Assembly: GCA_963969595.1 (NCBI GenBank)
Contig: OZ018410.1
Span: 2,232,001-2,296,000 of the forward strand
DNA: 64,000 nt
Direction: 5' to 3'
DNA from: Neckera pumila
Lineage: Eukaryota; Streptophyta; Bryopsida; Hypnales; Neckeraceae
The notes under the pieces are model-generated. The model saw nothing but the letters and a program-made list of their open reading frames with translations, did not search any database and was not told the origin of the DNA. Positions within the stretch are counted from its first letter, which is position 1; each line of letters begins with the position of its first letter. The translations under genes and the position numbers were made by a program. Positions 57,100-64,000 of this stretch are shown one piece after another.

Positions 57100-58117
57100 C
57101 ATTTTTGCACACCAGAGTGGTCTTGAGTTAACCCCTTAACGTAGTGATCCACAAGCAGGAAGCTTCAAAAGTGGCAATTCAATTATGAATGAATCTGGCA
57201 AATTTTTACGTAAAAGCCATTTTCTGTAATCGTAATTATGATCTGCAAGAGTAGCAACCTCCACATTGTCGTTGAAAATCGCCATTGTCAAAATCCAAAT
57301 AGATGTGAAGATCATACAGTTTGACCAAGCACAAAAAAGAGTGGATTAAGACGGGCAGGTGCTGCTTGCTTGCTTTCAATTTGTCTAATGTACAGTAACT
57401 GCGGATTATTTAAAATTTGAAATTTGGGGGGTATGCATGAAATTAATGTCTGAGCATGTGCACGCAAAAAATTTGTCTCAAAATTGCCTATCAAATTGTA
57501 GAACTGAAACTGTAATGAGAGCCCTATTTATACAAATTGTTGTGGTCACAGGCTGCCCAAGAAAGCATCAATGCTTGGAACATGCTCCTGCCCGTCCGAA
57601 CGAGGTTTCTAGTCCGGTAATGATCTCCACCACAACCAAAGAATAACAAGGCATTCACGCACTAATCTATGTTATTGAGCTTGCATTTTCTTGGTTTTCT
57701 CTGAAGCTCTTCTTTCAGCATGTCGAGCTTAGAGCAATTGTTGTGAATAATCTGGACATGTACAGTGAAGGTACAAGCAACTTTCTGTGAATCCTCCGCA
57801 CATTTTCAGTCGTTTTCTCAGAAATGAAGAGAGTGGATAATTCTCGAGCAGCAGCCGTTTCTGTGGATGATCTGCACGCTCTTTCAATAAAAAAAATATG
57901 TGCCCAATTGTGCACTTTCAACAATGAGGGTACTCACTGACCGTTCATCCTCATGACCTTATTTACTCATCAATCAATCAGGGCACGCAAAAACTTCATG
58001 AAATCTTGATGTATTTCATCATTGTGTATCATCAGAGAATCTTAGTGTAATAAAATGCCTCAATTTCTTTGTCAATAAAATGCCTCAATTTCTTTGTCAA
58101 TGAAAGCAGAACTTTAG
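57100..58117. other. Intergenic stretch, no gene seen
   Basis: No supported gene. A stretch GAGTTAACCCCTTAACG near 57126-57142 recalls the end of the TTAA elements, but no matching interior follows. A 25-bp direct repeat lies at 58049-58098. Confidence 0.4.
58049..58098. repeat. Perfect 25-bp tandem duplication
   Basis: AATAAAATGCCTCAATTTCT followed by TTGTC occurs twice head to tail without mismatch, so it is a recent local duplication. Confidence 0.9.
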
Positions 58118-58119
58118 TA

Positions 58120-58820
58120 AGGTAGTCTGCTCTAAAAGCAACCGGCTTCTTCAAATTGACCCTATAAAATGGTACAGAATGGATATGAGGTGGTCTTTAA
58201 ATGGACCACTTTAGTCATTGATTGAATCCATAAAAAAACATTACAAAAAACATTACAGATGCCTCAACAAGGCCACTAAGCCTGCCCCCCCGCCCCGTGG
58301 TAATATTATGGGGAAAAAAAAAAAAATTGAAAATTGAAAATGTGATGTGGTCGCATTTCGACCACGTCAGAGCGCTGTCAACACCACATCATTTTGAATA
58401 TTCTTTGAATATTTTTCTTATGAAAAAAAAAAAAAGTTATTTACAAAAAAAAAAAAATTTGTAATTGCACCCCGTGGTTGCTGAAAATCATGCACTCATA
58501 ATTTTGTTGAGGCCTAAAATTTTTTGTAATGGTATTCTTTATTGCAAGAGCCAGTCATTGGTCTTGATTTTCTCAAATCACTTTAGAAGTTGTAAGTGGA
58601 CGCATTTTGGAAGACCTAGGATCACAAATAGGTATCTACAACAGAAATCTTAGGAAATTCATATCTAATTCAAAAATGCTTCAAAAAATATGAAACCACT
58701 TGTGCTACATTTGGCATTCATTTTTCTTTCTCTGAAAAATCAGTGAAAAATATTTCTATTCATGCAAACCTATGAAAGGCAGACCAGCCTTTCAACAGTC
58801 GCTTTTAGAATATCCTACCT
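58120..58820. mobile_element. TA-flanked inverted-repeat element with a nested insertion
   Basis: The left end AGGTAGTCTGCTCTAAAAGC and the inverted right end AGGTAGGATATTCTAAAAGC match. TA flanks both sides (58118-58119, 58821-58822). The same terminal motif occurs at 28725 and 34737. About 290 bp of the 701 bp are a nested element at 58239-58531. Confidence 0.65.
58239..58531. mobile_element. Nested CATTAC-ended element
   Basis: The right end, read inverted, is CATTACAAAAAATTTTAGGC followed by CTCAACAAAATTATGAG. The left shows CATTACAAAAAACATTACAG then ATGCCTCAACAAGGCC, with the terminal motif doubled, so the exact left border could be 58239 or 58251. The interior includes GTGGTCGCATTTCGACCAC, a short palindrome resembling blocks in the elements at 17349 and 62267. 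Confidence 0.55.
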
Positions 58821-59012
58821 TACTCTTGGAATCCTAGAGTTCTCAAAAAATGGATGGATAACTAAAAAATACTTATCCTCTGTTAGTAGTGGGCTGTTGA
58901 ATCTTTATGTCATCTACAATGTGGACAGCAAAGCGCTTCAAGGTTAAGCTCTAAATTCATGATTGTAGACTTGAATTACAATCCCTTGTCATAAATGTGA
59001 CCTATTTTTTAA

Positions 59013-59347
59013 CATCAGAGAAAATTTTCAGGCCTCCGGAGGGTTGTTCTACAACTCTTTGAAGTACCCTAAAATTTGATTTTTTAGGATTGAAAAATTC
59101 ATTTTCTCCCTATTTCTGCGCAGCAGAAAGTACAGTGACAATAGAGCAAGAATCAAGTTTTACGAGTTAAAAATTTATGAATAAAAAAAAACAAAAAACA
59201 AAAACATGAAATGTGACTATTTCGGTGACCAATCAGCTTTGCTGATTGCTCACCAGGGGACTTTGTTAGATTGACAAGCCAAGCTTGGAAATACTTTGGC
59301 ATGTCAATCTAAAGCAGCCTTCCGAAGGGCTGATATTTTTTCTAATG
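59013..59347. mobile_element. 335-bp CATTA-ended inverted-repeat element
   Basis: The left end CATCAGAGAAAATTTTCAGG, followed by CCTCCGGAGGG, matches the inverted right end CATTAGAAAAAATATCAGCC, followed by CTTCGGAAGG. It is a small member of the group that includes 39715-41701 and 47141-48448. No coding capacity. Confidence 0.65.
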
Positions 59348-60584
59348 AGTTATCATTGGAAGAAGCAATCCTTTGTCCCCTTGGGATGAAGCTCAAAAGA
59401 ACTTTATTTTAGACAATATACAAATTTGATTCCAATTTTTCTATTTTTAGACATTCAAATACCAAAAAAACAGGTTTGTTCCCGCTTGTAATTAATTCCT
59501 AGGTGTCATTTCAATTGTTTTTTGGTAATATGGAATGGGTTCAACAAGATATTGGTTTGTTGTTCATGTATGTAATATTCATAATGTCAGTGACTAAATT
59601 CAAATCTCTAATTATCACGAGCTAATCCTTAAAGGTCAATTTTCATTCAAAGGAACATGTGTAGGTTCATAGGTGAAGTGAATTTGATATGGATCTTTTC
59701 TATAATTTGACATAACAAAGTTACCTTAAAAAGATCTTTTCTCCTCAAAGAAATGATGGAAAAATAACTTGTGTAAGTTTCTAGGAAGTGAATTTTGTTT
59801 GGTTCTTTTCAAAATTTTGATATAGCAGAGCTATTCTAAAAGTTTTGAAATGCATATCATGTCGTGAAATGTCTTTACTCTCTAGTTGTTTTTATTAAAC
59901 TTGTTCATTCTTGAAATCACAACTAGCTTGATTGTATATAAGTATGAAATCAAATCACATTGAATTGTCTTCTTTCTAAATTGAGCTCTTATGTATAGAA
60001 ATGTATTTACTTTTTAACAACATATTCTATTTTTGATTAGATGTCTAGGCTAGAAGTTATGCCATCCAAATTTTTTTTGCTAGAGATAAAGCTTCATATC
60101 TTCTATAAGTTATTAAAAGCTCAATGTTTTTGTGAAAATTTAAAATTACTATGAACTATTAAATGAAAAAATGAATATCAAATGCAAAACATTTTTGAAA
60201 AATCTAAAAGTTTTCCATAAGTGATGAGTCTATGTTATAGTGTAGAACAACACATTGCAAGATATTTATTGTGTCAATTTGCAATTTGAAAGTTAGTATT
60301 TCATGATAATAAGCCCAAAGTTCAAATATAGTATTCAATTTCAGGACTTTTTGAAGTTTCAACTAGGAAACAAGACTTGACAACTTCATTTCAATATTTG
60401 GGTTAAAATTCAAAAAAGATCATTTTCATGACTACAATGTACAATACATCAAGAGAAAGTAGCAAAATTGTCAAAATACATTGGCTCCAAGGATTTGCTT
60501 TTTTCTTATGAAAGAAAGTCATTAAATATTACCATGAGAAAATATCCAATACCATTCATTGAAAATGAATTCAAGCAACTCCCA
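59348..60584. other. AT-rich intergenic stretch, no gene seen
   Basis: No gene, protein fragment or terminal repeat is recognised. Confidence 0.4.
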
Positions 60585-60770
60585 GCAACTGTTGCTTTGG
60601 CAGACAAACAAGAACAAGGCAACAAGCTTGGCAGGACGAGCAACTACAAATGGAGAGTCTACTAGAAAATGAGGCTTGGCATGCTTCACTTGCAGAGTGG
60701 TAAGCCAAGTTTATATGACACTTGTGGTCCTCTATCATCATTCACTACACTAAAGATGATAAATAGTGTT
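60585..60770. repeat. Decayed copy of the repeat at 35820-35985
   Basis: It follows the other copy from GGCAGGACGAGCAACTACAAA to CTATCATCATTCACTACACT. Most differences are C-to-T or G-to-A relative to that copy, as expected from decay of methylated cytosines. Confidence 0.6.
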
Positions 60771-61447
60771 ATGTACACTAATTGTTCTTTAAATGTTATA
60801 ACCAATTATTCTTCATGAATATTTTTACCGTGAGCATAGGTATTGATATGGTCCAAAGTTGCGATTCTCAATGAATGTAGTTGGTAAAAATACTCATCAA
60901 GAGTAATAATTTATGGCATTTTGAAAGCAAGTAGTGTAGGTAACACTAAATACCATCATTAGTGTACCAGATGATACGTAAGCTTACAATTCACTCACAT
61001 TATCACTTAAACCGATTAACTTAATCCTCATCCATAATGCACTTGGAAAGATTTCTCTTCAATAATATATGCTCCTCCCGTAGCGGAATCTTACCATTGC
61101 AAGGGAGGGCACTAAAACTGGCAGAATGCACCCGCGCACATGGTAGAATGCACCTACTCACACAATAGAATGCCCCCCGCATATTATGCAAGGAAACCCT
61201 CTCGGATAAGGTCCCCACATTTTCGGGCACAACTGTGGGCTAACGCCCTTGGTCTAGTGCCCTTAACTGCAAGACCCCCTTACCCTCGAGGCCTTTCCCT
61301 TTACATTAAGTTATTGATTTCATTTTCAGCAATGTAGTCATCGTGCAGGGGCAGGATGGCTTGTAGCAACCGGCTTGCCTTACAAAATTGGACTAATTAC
61401 ATAGCAAAATCGCCTGCATTTCACTGCCTGACACTACTTACAGTGCC

Positions 61448-61507
61448 TGGCACTATGAGATTGACTTCCCATTGTTTTGGCACTGTGAGATTAACCTCCC
61501 ACCGTTT
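61448..61507. repeat. 30-bp tandem duplication
   Basis: TGGCACTATGAGATTGACTT followed by CCCATTGTTT is repeated head to tail with five differences. It lies in a non-coding stretch (60771-61662) in which I find no gene. A GATGATACxxAAGCTTAC motif occurs at about 60971 and 61590. Confidence 0.75.
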
Positions 61508-61665
61508 TGGTACGATTTTTGCCCAATACTTAATGCAGTGGAAGGCCTTCGGAGGGAGGCCTCCCAATATACATCATCTTTCACTGCTGGATGATACCAA
61601 AGCTTACAAAAGAACAAGTATTATCAACTGAAATCACCAACATACAATTCAACCGGCTGACTTAA

Positions 61666-61945
61666 TCCCTAAAGGCCCAAGGCATTTTCTGGCTCCAAAA
61701 CCACTGAAAACTGCCATTTTTGCTGCGATCACTCAAGAACCCCCCAAAAAACTTTTTTTTAAGAATCTAACCCTAGGAATCTTGTACTTCACTTATCTTA
61801 GAACATGTGATAAAAATTTCATGAAGTTTGACCGTATGGATTGAAAGATCTTAGCATTTGAAGTTAAAAAAATAAGTTTTTTTGAACTGTGGCCTACAAT
61901 TTCAGATGACTTTGACGGTCATTTGTGGATCTTTTTTGCACTATA
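61666..61945. mobile_element. TTAA-flanked element, copy 13, left terminal fragment
   Basis: It starts TCCCTAAAGGCCCAAGGC after TTAA (61662-61665) and follows copy 6 through AAAACTGCCATTTTTGCTGC to GATGACTTTGACGGTCATTT. It then changes to unrelated sequence, so the right half is missing. The stretch 61946-62266 after it has no supported feature. Confidence 0.7.
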
Positions 61946-62266
61946 CACCATCAGCAGTGGGCTAATTACAATTAAGAAAAGGGACAATTTAATGACACTA
62001 TGAAAGAACACTTTAATGGAAGACTAAGGATACTTCAAGGAAACTTTCATGTGAAATGATGGCTCAACCGTATGGGCACCGCACAACATTGAATGCTTAA
62101 TACTCTTCATTATTTTCCATGTGCTAAGCTTCTTTGTATTCTTCATGTTGTGATGACAATTTCTGGAGATTGTGGAACCATGTGGGAAAGCTCCTCATGA
62201 TTATCATAGGCAGCCGGTGAAAAGATTGATCTAAATCTTGCACTTGCTATAAGCAGAGGTCGTTTC

Positions 62267-62849
62267 CATTAGGAAGAATTGGAGCCCTCAAAGGGGCTGT
62301 GAGTGAGGGGAACGAGGGAACAGCAACTGATTTTTTTTTTTTTTTTTCAATAAAAAAAAAAAATTAAAAAAAAAAATTAAAAAAAATTAAAAAAATAAAT
62401 CCCCCTCTAGCGAACGGGAGAGCCTGGACAGCGCCCGACACTGGCACTGAACCTTATTTTAATATTTAAAAAAACATAAAAATAGTTAATTTAAATTTTT
62501 TTTTTTTTTTTTTTTTTTTTTGGAATCTGATGTGGCACCATGGCGACCACATCAGCTTCCTAATTTGAGAATTAGTTTATTTTAATTATTTTATTATTAT
62601 TTTAATTATTATTTTAATATTTTTTATTTTAATATTATTATTTTATTATTAATTTTTATTATTTTTATTATTTTAATTTTAATTATAATATTATATTATT
62701 ATTATATTATTATTATTAATTTTTAAAAAATTTAAAAATGAACCCCCCTGTTCGAAAACAGAGGCGTTTCCCTCAAAGGGGCTGCACCTCCCTGAGGGGA
62801 ACTCCTCAAAGGGAAGCAGCCCCTTTGAGGGTTGCCATTTTTCCTAATG
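62267..62849. mobile_element. CATTA-ended element, inverted copy of the insertion in copia
   Basis: The left end CATTAGGAAGAATTGGAGCC and the inverted right end CATTAGGAAAAATGGCAACC match. Both are followed by CTCAAAGGGGCTG. The order GAGTGAGGGGAACGAGGGAA, AT-rich core, CTGATGTGGCACCATGGCGA mirrors 17349-17837 in reverse. The core is nearly pure A and T with long runs. No target duplication is visible. It is 583 bp and non-coding. Confidence 0.7.
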
Positions 62850-63206
62850 CAACGTACATCAATGACAATAACTACACTGAATTGTACGATTAGGTTGCCC
62901 TAGACTATAGTTGACCATGTCTGAAAATGTTAGATATGAGAAATTAGTGTGGAGCAACCTAATTGCACAATTTAGTGTAGCTTACCTCGCACAATTAAAT
63001 GCACCTTAGCATGCATCCAAGACTTATTGTAGTTGGAAGAAAACTAAAGTTAACATCAGAATATGTGATTAGAAATAATGTATGTACATACTAGTAAGTT
63101 TTCTGTATAGCTCTAAGCATTTCCCCCCTGCTCACTGTAAACTTCAGTTTTACAATGAATTCCAAATCCGACATCATGATAGTTGCGTGAACCGACTCGT
63201 GACTAA

Positions 63207-63336
63207 GAGTAGCCCCACAACAACATGTTGGAGGGACTCTTCAAATGGTTTGCACCATTGATCTTAGAAAATCTTCTAAGATCAATGGTGCAAACCATTT
63301 GAAGAGTCCTTTCAGCGTGTTGCTGTGGGGCTGCTC
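63207..63336. mobile_element. Near-palindromic Tourist-like MITE
   Basis: The ends are GAGTAGCCCCACAACAACAT and the inverted GAGCAGCCCCACAGCAACAC, flanked by TAA at 63204-63206 and 63337-63339. The inner halves are almost perfect inverted copies around GAAAATC. It is 130 bp and would fold into a single hairpin. The 3-bp TAA duplication fits PIF/Harbinger. Confidence 0.85.
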
Positions 63337-63339
63337 TAA

Positions 63340-64000
63340 TTCTTGCAAATCCAAGATTAGCTAGTTTCCAACATAGGAAGAACGGGAAAGCAATACCCTG
63401 GGTATAGTATTCAATATGTAACTTTATCCTCCCTTGACTTTCTATATTAAGAAAATTTGGGGGCTAGGTGGTTGTGGTCAATTTACATGTTTAATATTAT
63501 ACACCCCGGTATCACACTCCCAATCTTTGTGTGTAAATGATTGATAGGCTTGTTGGATGCAAGCTTGCAAGCGCCCCAACCAGTTTTTGCATGTATGCTA
63601 GCTAGCTTGCTTCTTGCAAACCAATCTAGCTAGAACAACTACGTAATCCATATCCATGTCTAGTTTGTGAGCGGTCTCTCTTAACAAAATGGCTTTTTAA
63701 AATAAATCTGGGTGATGTGGGCATTATTCTTGTTTTTGAGAGGATTCCAAAGCACTCCATGAGACTAGGGTAAGATGTTATGAATAAACTATAAGGTTTT
63801 TTTGAATGAAATTGTTCAAAAATTGTACATTCTGCATATGATCTTGTTAGCAACATTTCACTCCACATCAGACTTTTTTATGATCAATCCAAGGGAAGAG
63901 AAGTTTGCTCCTCAAATCCTCATTAGAGCTTTGGTCTAAAAGTAGTCAAAGCACCCTTCTCATATGATCATAGGTAACATATACCTACCAGCCTATGACC
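63340..64000. other. Intergenic stretch at the window end, no gene seen
   Basis: No gene supported. The minus-strand open frame at 63626-63868 has no recognised product. Confidence 0.4.

Noticed and set aside
57126..57145. TTAACCCCTTAACG as a possible end of another TTAA element
   Set aside because: The following sequence does not match any interior of the family and no second end was found.
1..64000. CRISPR array or other prokaryotic system
   Set aside because: No regularly spaced short repeats are present. The introns, copia element and MITEs show plant nuclear DNA.

Overview
This window looks like nuclear DNA of a land plant. It carries a full-length plant-type CDC40/PRP17 splicing factor, short genes with GT-AG introns, a Ty1/copia retrotransposon, and Stowaway-, Tourist-, CACTA- and Mutator-like elements. 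I cannot name the lineage; a seed-free plant is possible but not shown. Most of the DNA is AT-rich and repeat-derived, with few genes.

Layout. 1-4.5 kb: repeats, including two copies of a TTAA-flanked element. 4.8-8.6 kb: gene island with intronless CDC40 (6170-7927, minus) and possible unidentified exons downstream of it. 8.6-10.3 kb: a CACTA-like miniature element and a dead Tc1-like transposase split by a Mutator-like insertion. 12.3-23.4 kb: four TTAA elements, one broken by a decayed copia element (15114-20499) that itself carries a smaller insertion. 24-36 kb: second gene island with two members of a small unrecognised gene family (A, plus, 25469-28065; B, minus, 30648-33137), each apparently beside a divergently oriented partner, plus several MITEs. 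36-50 kb: repeats, with long fold-back hairpins inside larger inverted-repeat elements and more TTAA elements. 50-56 kb: Tourist-like MITEs, then the third family member (C, plus, 53738-56242) and its partner-like upstream region. 56-64 kb: Stowaway-like and other inverted-repeat elements with no convincing gene.

Two things stand out. First, a three-member family of genes encoding 144-175 aa proteins that I do not recognise. All three share a three-exon layout, identical intron phases and a conserved C-terminus, and each seems to sit head-to-head with a related second gene, which suggests a duplicated gene pair. Second, a short-inverted-repeat family occupies roughly a sixth of the window. 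Its ends begin CCCCTAAAG and are flanked by TTAA on nearly every intact side, which is the signature of piggyBac-type transposons, a superfamily rarely discussed for land plants.

All calls come from reading the sequence by eye. Exon models were checked only for splice dinucleotides and reading frame. No database search was possible.
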